The position numbers were made by a program, and so were the translations under genes. From positions 1-20,089 of the forward strand of contig JBJTIF010000018.1 in assembly GCA_046094825.1 (NCBI GenBank): a DNA stretch of 20,089 bases. The letters are read 5' to 3'. The stretch is from JBJTIF01 sp046094825. Lineage in GTDB: Bacteria; Actinomycetota; UBA4738; HRBIN12. Of the stretch, positions 5,899 to 14,571 are shown piece by piece; the stretch's first letter is position 1, and the number at the start of each line of letters is the position of its first letter. A model generated the notes under the pieces. The model saw only the letters and a program-made list of their open reading frames with translations, did no database searches and was not told where the DNA came from.

Positions 5899-6471
5899 AT
5901 GTCCCTCGGTGGCGATCTCCGCACGCGGCTCCGCGACGCCCTCGGCCCCGACCCGCTCGCGGCGCTGCCGCCCGACACCGTCGCCGCCGGCGTCCTCGTG
6001 CCCGTCATCGACGTCGGGGAGCCGACGCTCGTGCTCACGCGGCGCAGCCCGCACCTCACCCGACACCCCGGCGAGATCTCGTTCCCCGGTGGCCTCGCGG
6101 ATGCGGTCGACGGATCGCTCGAGGCGACGGCGCTCCGCGAGCTCGAGGAGGAACTCGGGGTCCCGGCCGACGCCGTCGAGGTCCTCGGCGCCCTGCCCCC
6201 GGTCCACACGGTCGTGAGCGGCGTCCTCATCACCCCGTTCGTCGGGTGGCTCCGCGCTCGCCCGGCGTACCGGCCCGACGCCGTCGAGATCGCGGAGGTG
6301 CTCGAGTTCGCGCTCGCCGACCTCATCGCCGCGGAGCGTCCGATCGACCTCACCCGCGGTGCGCGGGTCCACCGCGGGTGGGCCTACCCGATGGGCGACG
6401 ACGTCGTCTGGGGCGCGACCGGCCAGGTGCTCCACTCGCTCCTCGAGGCCGTCGCGGGAGCGCGCGTGTGA
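5899..6471 (+). CDS. Nudix hydrolase, NudL-like CoA pyrophosphatase
   Basis: 190 residues, full length for the family. The segment before the Nudix box, VLTRRSPHLTRHPGEISFPGG (split here: HPGEISFPGG at residues 56-65), is the UPF0035 signature that marks CoA-type pyrophosphatases such as NudL/PCD1. The Nudix box follows, ending RELEEELGV (80-88). Such enzymes cut CoA and its derivatives to 3',5'-ADP and 4'-phosphopantetheine, cleaning up oxidised or excess CoA in the cytoplasm. The gene overlaps the next one by GTGA (the stop TGA and the next GTG share bases), so the two are translated together. The partner is a CoA-binding-fold protein, which fits a CoA-related theme. Exact substrate is inferred. 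Confidence 0.88.
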   Translation: MSLGGDLRTRLRDALGPDPLAALPPDTVAAGVLVPVIDVGEPTLVLTRRSPHLTRHPGEISFPGGLADAVDGSLEATALRELEEELGVPADAVEVLGALPPVHTVVSGVLITPFVGWLRARPAYRPDAVEIAEVLEFALADLIAAERPIDLTRGARVHRGWAYPMGDDVVWGATGQVLHSLLEAVAGARV

Positions 6472-6884
6472 GCGACGAGGCGATCCGACGCATCCTCGGC
6501 GCGACGCGGACGATCGCGGTCGTCGGCCTCTCGTCGAAGCCCGACCGTCCCTCCCACGACGTCGCCGCCTACCTCCAGCGCGCGGGCTACCGGATCGTCC
6601 CGGTGAACCCGCGCGAGACCGAGGTCCTCGGCGAGCCCGCCTACGCGACGCTCCGGGACATCCCCGCCGATGTGCCGATCGACCTCGTCGACGTGTTCCG
6701 GCGCGCGGAGGAGACGCCGGAGGTCGCGCGCGACGCGGTCGCGATCGGCGCGAAGGCGCTCTGGCTCCAGCTCGGTATCGCGAACGACGAGGCCCGCGCG
6801 ATCGCCGAGGAGGCCGGCCTCGCCGTGATCATGGACCGCTGTCTGAAGGTCGACCACCGACGACTCCAGGAGGACGCATCGTGA
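6468..6884 (+). CDS. CoA-binding Rossmann-fold protein (YccU-like)
   Basis: 138 residues with the single CoA-binding domain found in YccU-type proteins: IRRILGATRTIAVVGLSSKP (nucleotide-binding loop), DVAAYLQRAGYRIVPVNP, IDLVDVFRRAE and ALWLQLGIANDEA, ending near VIMDRCLKVDHRR. The domain resembles the CoA-binding part of succinyl-CoA ligase without the catalytic domains. Its role in cells is not well defined. It starts at GTG 6468, overlapping the Nudix stop, and its own TGA overlaps the next GTG at 6881. The three genes therefore form one operon. Complete. Confidence 0.87.
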   Translation: MSDEAIRRILGATRTIAVVGLSSKPDRPSHDVAAYLQRAGYRIVPVNPRETEVLGEPAYATLRDIPADVPIDLVDVFRRAEETPEVARDAVAIGAKALWLQLGIANDEARAIAEEAGLAVIMDRCLKVDHRRLQEDAS

Positions 6885-7042
6885 AGTGGGAGTACTTCGT
6901 CGCACCGCTCCTCGAGCACAACCCCGGCGAGATCCTCAACACGTTCGGCGAGGACGGCTGGGAGCTCGTGTCCGTCGTGCAGCTCGAGAACCCGATGGGG
7001 GGCCGCTCGACGGTCGCGTTCCTGAAGCGTCCGAAGGGCTAG
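6881..7042 (+). CDS. Small DUF4177-like protein
   Basis: 53 residues: VKWEYFVAPLLEH, then GEILNTFGEDGWELVSVV and STVAFLKRP. This is the short beta-alpha-beta pattern (W-E-Y ... L-N-x-x-G-x-x-G-W-E-L-V ... FLKR) of DUF4177 proteins; function unknown. The start GTG 6881 is fixed by AGGAGG at 6868-6873, 7 nt upstream, and by its overlap with the preceding stop. Its TAG shares the palindromic CTAG (7039-7042) with the stop of the convergent metB-like gene, so there is no intergenic space at all. Confidence 0.82.
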   Translation: MKWEYFVAPLLEHNPGEILNTFGEDGWELVSVVQLENPMGGRSTVAFLKRPKG

Positions 7043-8166
7043 GCGCCGAGGGCGCGGTCGAGATCCCCGACGAGATCGTCGGGGTGCTCGATGCCGACCG
7101 ACAACCGGACGAGCGTGTCCGGGACGGCGTTCGGCGAATCCGCGACGCTCGCGTGGGTCATCGGCGCGGGCACCTCGATGAGGGACTCGACGCCGCCGAG
7201 GGACTCGGCGAGGAAGAAGATCTCCGTGGACTCGGCGACCGCGATGGCCTCGTCCCGCGAGCCCATCTCGAACGAGACCATCCCGCCGAAGTCGGCCCTC
7301 TGCCGCGCGGCGAGCTCGTGACCCGGGTGGGAGGCGAGTCCGGGGTAGTGGACCCGCCGGACGCGCGGGTGGCCCTCGAGGAACGCCGCGACCTGTCGGG
7401 CTCCCTCGCAGTGGGCGCGCATCCGGACCGCGAGCGTCTTCATCCCGCGGAGCGCGAGGTAGCAGTCCATCGGGCCGGGCACCGCCCCCGCGGCGTTCTG
7501 GAGGAACGCGAGCCGCTCGAGCAGGACCTCGTCGCTCGAGGCGATCGCACCGCCGATCAGGTCGGAGTGCCCACCGAGGTACTTCGTGACGGAGTGGAGC
7601 ACGACGTCGGCACCGAGCGCGAGCGGTCGCTGGAGGTACGGCGAGGCGAACGTGTTGTCGACGACGCAGCGGGCGCCCGCCGCGTGCGCGATGCGTGCGG
7701 CTGCCTCGATGTCGACGATCTTCAGGAAGGGGTTCGACGGGGTCTCGACCCACACGGCCTTCGTCTCGGGGCGCATCCCCGCCTCGATCGCCGCGGGGTC
7801 GGTCATGTCGACGGTCGAGAAGCTGAGCCCCCAGTCCTCGAAGACCCGCGAGAGGAGCCGGTACGTCCCGCCGTACACGTCGTCGGCGAGGAGCACGTGA
7901 TCGCCGGGCGAGAGCGTGAGCAGGAGCGTCGTCTGCGCGGCGAGCCCGGAGGAGAACGCGAGCGCGCGGTTCGCGCCCTCGAGCGACGCGAGCGCGACCT
8001 GGAACGCCTCACGGGTCGGGTTGCCGCTCCGCGCGTAGTCGTAGGCCTTCGGCTTGCCGACCGCGGGCTGCGCGTACGTCGAGGTCTGGTAGATCGGGAC
8101 GTTCACCGCACCGAACGCCGCGTCGGGGTCCTGCCCGACGTGGATCGCCCGTGTCTCGAACCTCAT
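7039..8166 (-). CDS. metB: Cystathionine gamma-synthase/gamma-lyase (PLP enzyme)
   Basis: 375 residues, complete member of the Cys/Met-metabolism PLP family. Landmarks: VPIYQTSTYAQ, YARSGNPTREAFQ, FSSGLAAQTTLLL, VETPSNPFLKIVDI, VVDNTFASPYLQRPLALGAD, the PLP lysine in HSVTKYLGGHSD and ESLGGVESLIEVPAPMTH near the end. It makes or splits cystathionine. Next to a cystathionine beta-synthase the lyase direction (cystathionine to cysteine, reverse transsulfuration) is the better guess, but sequence alone does not separate synthase from lyase. The start ATG 8166 overlaps the upstream stop as ATGA, so translation is coupled. Third gene of a three-gene minus-strand operon. Confidence 0.9.
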   Translation of the reverse strand: MRFETRAIHVGQDPDAAFGAVNVPIYQTSTYAQPAVGKPKAYDYARSGNPTREAFQVALASLEGANRALAFSSGLAAQTTLLLTLSPGDHVLLADDVYGGTYRLLSRVFEDWGLSFSTVDMTDPAAIEAGMRPETKAVWVETPSNPFLKIVDIEAAARIAHAAGARCVVDNTFASPYLQRPLALGADVVLHSVTKYLGGHSDLIGGAIASSDEVLLERLAFLQNAAGAVPGPMDCYLALRGMKTLAVRMRAHCEGARQVAAFLEGHPRVRRVHYPGLASHPGHELAARQRADFGGMVSFEMGSRDEAIAVAESTEIFFLAESLGGVESLIEVPAPMTHASVADSPNAVPDTLVRLSVGIEHPDDLVGDLDRALGA

Positions 8167-9011
8167 CGCATCTCGGGTGGGATCGCCCATCCTCGCCTCC
8201 GGAGCTCGTCGACCGCGTCCTGCCCCGAGCGGGCCTTCGCCCACAGGGCCGCCTTCAGCTTGCTGTCGTGCCCCGGCGCGAACTCCCGCGAGGTCATCGC
8301 GCGACACGCCGGGTCGCCGCACCCGCATCGTCCCATGCCGGGGAGCGGGGGCTGCGGGTCGACGGGGATCGTCCTGCGCGCCCGGCGGTAGGGGTGCGCG
8401 GGGAGCGAGATCGCGGGGACGACGATCTGCCCCTCCTTCGGGTCGCCCGGGGCGCTGAAGCGACGCTCGAGGGCGAGGAGGCCGGTGAGCGCGGCGAGCG
8501 CGGCGTCGACCTGATCGGCGGAGCGGAGCGGTGCGGGATCGACGCCGCGCTCGCGGAGCACCGCGCGACGCCAGCGGGCGACCGGGACGTCCTTCGGTGG
8601 GAGGACGCCGGCGAGGACGACCGCGGACGCGTGCGGGAAGACCTCGAACGCCGTGCCGCGGGCCTTCCCGCCGCGGTACCGGGGGAACCACTCCGCGATC
8701 GCCTCGTACACCGCGAAGCCGACGGTCATCCACTCGTAGAAGGGGTGCTCGGCCATCGCGGGGTCGCTCGGGGTGTTGAAGCACTGGATGCCGAACCACC
8801 GGAGCTCGCGCTCCGTCCGTCGCGACTTGCCCGTCGCGGCCCACCCCGGCGGCGCGTCGATCGCGACGCAGTCCGCGCCGAGGTCGGGGACGATCTTCCG
8901 CAGGTCCGCGACGGCGACGCGCCGGAGCTGCTCGACGACGGAGCGGTCCTCGTCGAGGAGGACGAGGTCGAGTCCCTTGCGGACCCCGACGTCGATCCCG
9001 AGGGCGCGCAC
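8163..9011 (-). CDS. DUF429 protein with extra CGCG/FAPGHD C-terminal module
   Basis: 282 residues from GTG 9011, one base after the stop of the cystathionine beta-synthase. Residues 1 to about 215 match DUF429, an RNase H-like fold thought to be nuclease-like: LGIDVGVRKG, VAIDAPPGWA, RRTERELRWFG, AFEVFPHASAV and QVDAALAALTGLLAL. After EGQIVVP comes a second short module, GRCGCGDPACRAMTSREFAP then GHDSKLKAALWAKAR and DELRRRGW. Such Cys-rich FAPGHD-KLK segments occur as separate small domains in high-GC bacteria; the cysteines could bind metal. The function is unknown, and nothing ties it chemically to transsulfuration beyond operon position. The two-domain form may be natural or a join of neighbouring genes. 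Confidence 0.75.
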   Translation of the reverse strand: MRALGIDVGVRKGLDLVLLDEDRSVVEQLRRVAVADLRKIVPDLGADCVAIDAPPGWAATGKSRRTERELRWFGIQCFNTPSDPAMAEHPFYEWMTVGFAVYEAIAEWFPRYRGGKARGTAFEVFPHASAVVLAGVLPPKDVPVARWRRAVLRERGVDPAPLRSADQVDAALAALTGLLALERRFSAPGDPKEGQIVVPAISLPAHPYRRARRTIPVDPQPPLPGMGRCGCGDPACRAMTSREFAPGHDSKLKAALWAKARSGQDAVDELRRRGWAIPPEMR

Positions 9012-9012
9012 G

Positions 9013-10383
9013 TCAGGCGCGAGGACGGTGCGCGAGGAACTCGAGGAGGTCGCTCCGCGTGAGGATGCCGAGCGCCTGCTCGCCCTTCGCGACGAGGACC
9101 GCGGGTTCGCGCTGGAGCGTCTGGTACGCGTCCTCGACCGGGGCGTCGAAGGCGACGATCGGGATCGGCGCCCCCATGACCTGCGCGACGTCGGCCTGGA
9201 GGGCGTCGGGGTCGCGGGCTTCGTCGGGTCGATCCAGGACCGTGCGCTCCTCGACCGCATCTTCCGCGACCCCGACGCCCTCCTCGCGGACGACCGGCGC
9301 CTGGGAGATCGAGTGCTCGCGCAGGAGGTCGATCGCCTGGCGGACCTTGCCGTGCGCGGGGACGGTGACGAGCGCGGGCACCTCCCCGGCCTTCGCGGCG
9401 AGCACCTGCTCGACGCGGACCGGCTCCGGCCGGTCGAGCATGCCCGTCTGGAGCATCCACGTGTCGGAGTAGAGCTTCGAGAGGTAGTTGCGGCCGGTGT
9501 CCGGCAGCAGGACGACGATCGTCGCGTCCTCGCCGTAGTCCCGGGCGACCTCGAGCGCGGCGACCATCGCCGTGCCGCAGGACTCGCCGACGAGGATGCC
9601 CTCGCTCCGCGTGACGAGCCGCGCCATCCGGAACGCGTCGCGGTCCGAGACGCGCACCCATCGGTCGACGACCGTCGGATCGAACGTCTCGGGCCAGAAG
9701 TCCTCGCCGATGCCCTCGGTGAGGTACGGATGCACGTCGCCGCCGGACAGGAGCGAACCCTCGGGGTCGGCGCCGACGATCGTGATGTCGGGCTTCACCG
9801 ACTTCAGGTAGCGACCGACGCCGGTGATCGTGCCGCCCGTTCCGACGCCGGCGACGAACACGTCGATCCGCCCGTCGGTCTGCTCCCAGATCTCCGGCCC
9901 GGTCGTGCGCTCGTGGGCGTTCGGGTTCTCCTGGTTGAAGTACTGGTTCGGTTGCCAGGCGCCGGGGATCTCCTCGGCGAGCCGGTCCGCGACGCGGTAG
10001 TAGGACTCGGGGGACTCGGGCGGGACCGCGGTCGGCGTCACGATGACCTCCGCGCCGTACGCGCGCAGGAGCGACATCTTCTCCTGGCTCTGCTTGTCCG
10101 GCATCACGAAGATGCACCGGTAGCCGCGGAGCGCGGCGGCGATCGCGAGCCCGTGGCCGGTGTTGCCCGAGGTCGGTTCGACGATCGTCCCACCCGGCTT
10201 CAGCAGGCCGGCGCGCTCCGCGGCCTCGATCATCGGGAGCCCGATGCGGTCCTTCACCGAGCCGCCGGGGTTCAGCATCTCGACCTTCGCGAGGATCGTC
10301 GGCTTCAGCCCGCGCGTGACGCGGGAGAGCCGAACGAGCGGCGTGCGCCCGACCGCCTCGAGGATCGACTCGTGGATCTCCAC
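9013..10383 (-). CDS. cbs: Cystathionine beta-synthase, PLP core plus CBS-domain pair
   Basis: 456 residues. The fold-type II PLP core has the lysine in NPGGSVKDRIGL, the phosphate-side loop PTSGNTGHGLAIAAAL, FNQENPNAHERTTGPEIWEQ, GTGGTITGVGRYLK and VGESCGTAM. A CBS-domain pair follows from about residue 330. It condenses serine (or an activated serine) with homocysteine to cystathionine. Start GTG 10383 is preferred to GTG 10389 because GGGAGG lies 5 nt before it. Oddity: between the two CBS motifs the protein reads GVGVAEDAVEERTVLDRPDE, unlike the family. The plus strand of the same 86-bp block (9198-9283) encodes GVGVAGFVGSIQDRALLDRI then FRDPDAL, which is what the family has there. The 46-bp middle therefore looks inverted (see the repeat entry). 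Operon with the DUF429 and metB-like genes. Confidence 0.9.
   Translation of the reverse strand: MEIHESILEAVGRTPLVRLSRVTRGLKPTILAKVEMLNPGGSVKDRIGLPMIEAAERAGLLKPGGTIVEPTSGNTGHGLAIAAALRGYRCIFVMPDKQSQEKMSLLRAYGAEVIVTPTAVPPESPESYYRVADRLAEEIPGAWQPNQYFNQENPNAHERTTGPEIWEQTDGRIDVFVAGVGTGGTITGVGRYLKSVKPDITIVGADPEGSLLSGGDVHPYLTEGIGEDFWPETFDPTVVDRWVRVSDRDAFRMARLVTRSEGILVGESCGTAMVAALEVARDYGEDATIVVLLPDTGRNYLSKLYSDTWMLQTGMLDRPEPVRVEQVLAAKAGEVPALVTVPAHGKVRQAIDLLREHSISQAPVVREEGVGVAEDAVEERTVLDRPDEARDPDALQADVAQVMGAPIPIVAFDAPVEDAYQTLQREPAVLVAKGEQALGILTRSDLLEFLAHRPRA
9198..9283. repeat. Perfect 20-bp inverted repeats flanking an apparently inverted 46-bp segment in cbs
   Basis: GGAGGGCGTCGGGGTCGCGG (9198-9217) and its exact complement at 9264-9283 enclose 46 bp (9218-9263). 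In the gene (minus) frame the arms read EGVGVA and RDPDAL. Flipping only the 46 bp keeps the frame and restores GFVGSIQDRALLDRIF between the arms, a typical CBS-domain linker. In the orientation given it reads EDAVEERTVLDRPDEA. Both orientations are stop-free. This matches an intragenic invertible element, or a hairpin-driven error. Confidence 0.85.
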
Positions 10384-10458
10384 CGGCACCTCCCGGCGCC
10401 CATCATCCCACCGCGTCCCCGCGGGCGCGCTCGGGTCGGGGCGGTCTAGCATCCGCGC
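10384..10458. promoter_or_regulatory. Divergent region between cbs and hutU
   Basis: 75 bp separating the two divergent starts. On the plus side it carries the hutU -10 box. On the minus side it carries the Shine-Dalgarno GGGAGG before GTG 10383; no convincing minus-strand -10 box was found. No operator palindrome stands out. Confidence 0.4.
10447..10452 (+). promoter_or_regulatory. -10 box TAGCAT, leaderless start of hutU
   Basis: TAGCAT ends 6 nt before ATG 10459, with CCGCGC between and no Shine-Dalgarno. Same arrangement as the other leaderless starts in the window. Confidence 0.6.
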
Positions 10459-12113
<1,655 letters not shown>

Positions 12114-12117
<4 letters not shown>

Positions 12118-12551
12118 GGCTCGAACCGCTCTACCGGCTCACGTTCACGTACCCGGAGGAGTTCGGCTGGGACGTCGTCGGCGAGGGTGGCACGCAGTCG
12201 CAGTTCTTCTTCCTGGCCGAGGGCCGCGTCGAGGGACGCATCTCCGGACGCTTCCACGGCGCGAACCACCCGCAGCGCCGCACCGACGGGACGTTCGTCC
12301 CGGACTTCCAGGGCGTCATCGAGACCGACGACGGGGCGACGATCTACGCGGACACGCACGGCTTCGGACGGGCGTACCCGGTCGGTCGGCGGCAGATCGT
12401 CGTCGCGACGACGCACGTGGCGGACGACGAGCGCTACCGCTGGCTGAACGACGTCCTGTGCGTCGGGGTCGGCGAGGTCCGCACCGGCGACGACGGCGTC
12501 GTCCTCGTCACCGAGGTCGCCGAACTCGTCTGGGAACCGATCGCCGACTGA
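12114..12551 (+). CDS. DUF3237 protein coupled to urocanase
   Basis: 145 residues starting at GTG 12114, overlapping the hutU stop as GTGA. The pattern is that of DUF3237: VRLEPLYRLTFTY at the start, GRFHGANHPQRRTDGTFVPD, GVIETDDGATIYADTHGFGR, then THVADDERYRWLNDVLCVGVGEV in the second half. These are small beta-barrel proteins of unknown role, often near catabolic genes. No signal peptide. The overlap with hutU suggests equal expression and perhaps a part in histidine or urocanate use, but no reaction can be assigned. It faces the DUF983 gene across 13 bp. Confidence 0.82.
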
Positions 12552-12564
12552 GGTCGGGGCCGGG

Positions 12565-13038
12565 TCAGCCGTTCCACGCGCGGTCCGCTGCCTCCCGCTC
12601 GAGGTACGAGGGGTCGCTGCGGTACACGAGGTAGTCGATCGCGGCCCAGACCGTCTTCGAGTGGCCCCAGAGGGCGAGCGGGGCGATCGTCATGAGCGCG
12701 AGCGAGGCGATCGTGAGCCGCATCGCGTGGAGGTCGGGGAGGTCGACGATGAGCCAGCCGACGAGCAGGATGAGCCAGAGCGCCGTCGACACCGCGAAGT
12801 TGATCGTCATCGCCCCGAGGAACCCGCCCTCCTCGCGCTCGAGGCGGAAGCGACAGCGCGGGCATCGCTCGCGGATCCGCAGGAACCGGGCGAAGAGCCG
12901 TCCCGCACCGCACCGAGGGCAGCGGCGCAGGAGCCCGCGGGCGATCGCGCGACCGGCGCGGACCTGCGCCTCCGCCGCGAGCGCCGCGGGCGTCGGTTCG
13001 AGGTCGCCGTACGCGCCGCCGTCGGGTCGGGGCTCCAT
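12565..13038 (-). CDS. DUF983 membrane protein with N-terminal zinc-ribbon-like cysteines
   Basis: 157 residues. Two CPxC pairs at Cys40/Cys43 and Cys59/Cys62 (CPRCGAGRLF and CPRCRFRLER) could bind zinc. Two hydrophobic helices follow at about residues 77-98 and 107-124, and then the conserved KTVWAAIDYLVYRSD. This is the DUF983 layout; function not established. The start ATG 13038 lies 6 nt after a TACAGT -10 box, so it is probably leaderless. It sits between hutU-DUF3237 and hutH on the opposite strand, and I see no functional link to histidine use. Complete. Confidence 0.85.
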   Translation of the reverse strand: MEPRPDGGAYGDLEPTPAALAAEAQVRAGRAIARGLLRRCPRCGAGRLFARFLRIRERCPRCRFRLEREEGGFLGAMTINFAVSTALWLILLVGWLIVDLPDLHAMRLTIASLALMTIAPLALWGHSKTVWAAIDYLVYRSDPSYLEREAADRAWNG

Positions 13039-13044
13039 CGCCCC

Positions 13045-13050
13045 ACTGTA
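13045..13050 (-). promoter_or_regulatory. -10 box TACAGT, leaderless start of the DUF983 gene
   Basis: On the minus strand TACAGT ends 6 nt before ATG 13038. The sequence CTGTACGG occurs here (13046-13053) and again at 13070-13077, 24 bp apart, inside the divergent region with hutH. Confidence 0.6.
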
Positions 13051-13093
13051 CGGTCCGCCGCGCGGGCCGCTGTACGGGCCGGGGGCGGGCGGC

Positions 13094-13099
13094 TAGCCT
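13094..13099 (+). promoter_or_regulatory. -10 box TAGCCT, leaderless start of hutH
   Basis: TAGCCT ends 7 nt before ATG 13107. No ribosome site lies between. The box supports 13107 as the true start even though the protein is short at its N-terminus. Confidence 0.58.
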
Positions 13100-13106
13100 T
13101 CCCGCG

Positions 13107-14555
13107 ATGCCGGTCCGGATCGGGGAGTCCCTCGCGCTCGAGGACGTCGTCGCGGTCGCCGACGGCGAGACGGTGTACGGCGTCACGACCGGGTTCGGGA
13201 GCCTCGCCTCGGTCGCGATCGATCCCGCGGACGCCGCGGAGCTCCAGCACGCGATCGTCCGGTCGCACGCGACCGCGGTCGGGCCGTTCCTCTCGCGCGA
13301 GGAGGCCCGCGCGATGCTCGTCCTGCGCGCGCACGGACTCGCGCTCGGTCGCTCGGGCGTCCGCACCGAGGTCATCGAGCGGATGCTCGGGTTCCTCGCG
13401 CGCGACCTCGTCCCGGCGGTGCCGCAGCAGGGATCGCTCGGCGCCTCCGGCGACCTCGCGCCGCTCGCCTGCCTCGCGCTCCCGCTCATCGGTGGCGGCA
13501 ACTTCCTCGGTCCCGACGGGGCAGCGCGACCGGCCGCCGACGTGCTCGCGGCCGAGGGCCTCGCGCCGCTCACGCTCGGGGCGAAGGAGGGGCTCTCGCT
13601 CGTGAACGGCACCGAGGGGATGCTCGCGGTCGGCATCCCCGCGCTCCTGCGGCTCGCGTCGCTCGTCCGCACGGCCGACGTCGTGGCGGCGATGACGATC
13701 GAGGGGGCCTTCGGCTCGGACCGCCCGTTCGACGCGCGGCTCCACGCGCTGCGGCCGCACCCCGGCCAGGTCGCCTCGGCGGCGAACCTCCGCGCGCTCC
13801 TCGCCGGTAGCCCGATCCTCGCGTCGCACCACGACAGCCCGCACCTCATCCAGGACGCGTACTCGCTCCGGTGCGCGCCGCAGGTGCACGGCGCGACGCG
13901 CGACGCGCTCGCGTACGCGCGGCGGGTCCTCGAGATCGAGGTCGACGCGGTCGCCGACAACCCGGTCGTGTTCGCCGAGGACGGCGACGTGGTTTCCGGC
14001 GGCAACTTCCACGGGCAGCCGGTCGCGACAGCGCTCGACGCGCTCGGTATCGCGACGGTGCCGCTCGCGAGCGTGAGCGAGCGTCGGCTCTACCGGCTCC
14101 TCGACCCCTCGACGGCGAACGGGCTGCCGGCGTTCCTCGTCCGCGACGCGGGGCGCAACTCCGGGTTCATGCTCGTCCAGTACACCGCGGCCTCGCTCGT
14201 GTCGGAGAGCAAGGTGCTCGCGCACCCCGCGTCGGTCGACTCGATCCCGTCGTCGGCGGGGCAGGAGGACCACGTGAGCATGGGGATGACCTCGGCCCGC
14301 ACCTTCCGCGACATCGTGACGAACGCCGAGACCGTGCTCGCGCTCGAGGCGCTTGCGGCGGCGCAGGCGATCGACCTCCGCGCGCCCGTCGCCGCGGGCG
14401 CCGCGACGGGCGCGGCGCGCGACGCGATCCGCTCGCGCATCGCGTTCCTCGACGCGGATCGCGAACTCGGGGCCGACATCGCGGCCGCGCTCGACCTCGT
14501 CCGGTCCGGCGCGCTCGTCGCGTCGGTCGAGGCGGTGACCGGCCCGCTCGCGTAG
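13107..14555 (+). CDS. hutH: Histidine ammonia-lyase with an N-terminal internal deletion
   Basis: First step of histidine breakdown: histidine to trans-urocanate and ammonia. 482 residues where about 505-515 is normal. The Ala-Ser-Gly triad that forms the MIO prosthetic group is present in GSLGASGDLAPLA (113-115), as are YGVTTGFG with the catalytic Tyr24, NPVVFAEDGDVVSGGNFHG, RNSGFMLVQYTAASLVSE and SSAGQEDHVSMG. In Pseudomonas putida HutH the Tyr is residue 53 and the triad 142-144. Both are shifted by exactly 29 here, so the whole shortfall lies before Tyr24. The start (IGESLALEDVVAVA) is normal, so the missing stretch falls between about residues 18 and 21, near 13158-13167. The lost part is a helix; activity is uncertain. 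Convergent with hutI, 16 bp between stops. Confidence 0.93.
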   Translation: MPVRIGESLALEDVVAVADGETVYGVTTGFGSLASVAIDPADAAELQHAIVRSHATAVGPFLSREEARAMLVLRAHGLALGRSGVRTEVIERMLGFLARDLVPAVPQQGSLGASGDLAPLACLALPLIGGGNFLGPDGAARPAADVLAAEGLAPLTLGAKEGLSLVNGTEGMLAVGIPALLRLASLVRTADVVAAMTIEGAFGSDRPFDARLHALRPHPGQVASAANLRALLAGSPILASHHDSPHLIQDAYSLRCAPQVHGATRDALAYARRVLEIEVDAVADNPVVFAEDGDVVSGGNFHGQPVATALDALGIATVPLASVSERRLYRLLDPSTANGLPAFLVRDAGRNSGFMLVQYTAASLVSESKVLAHPASVDSIPSSAGQEDHVSMGMTSARTFRDIVTNAETVLALEALAAAQAIDLRAPVAAGAATGAARDAIRSRIAFLDADRELGADIAAALDLVRSGALVASVEAVTGPLA

Positions 14556-14571
14556 GGGGTCGGCGGGCCGC

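Noticed and set aside
4129..6435. Long minus-strand open frames over the ferredoxin and Nudix regions
   Set aside because: Arg/Gly/Pro-rich translations without family motifs, overlapping well-supported genes on the right strand.
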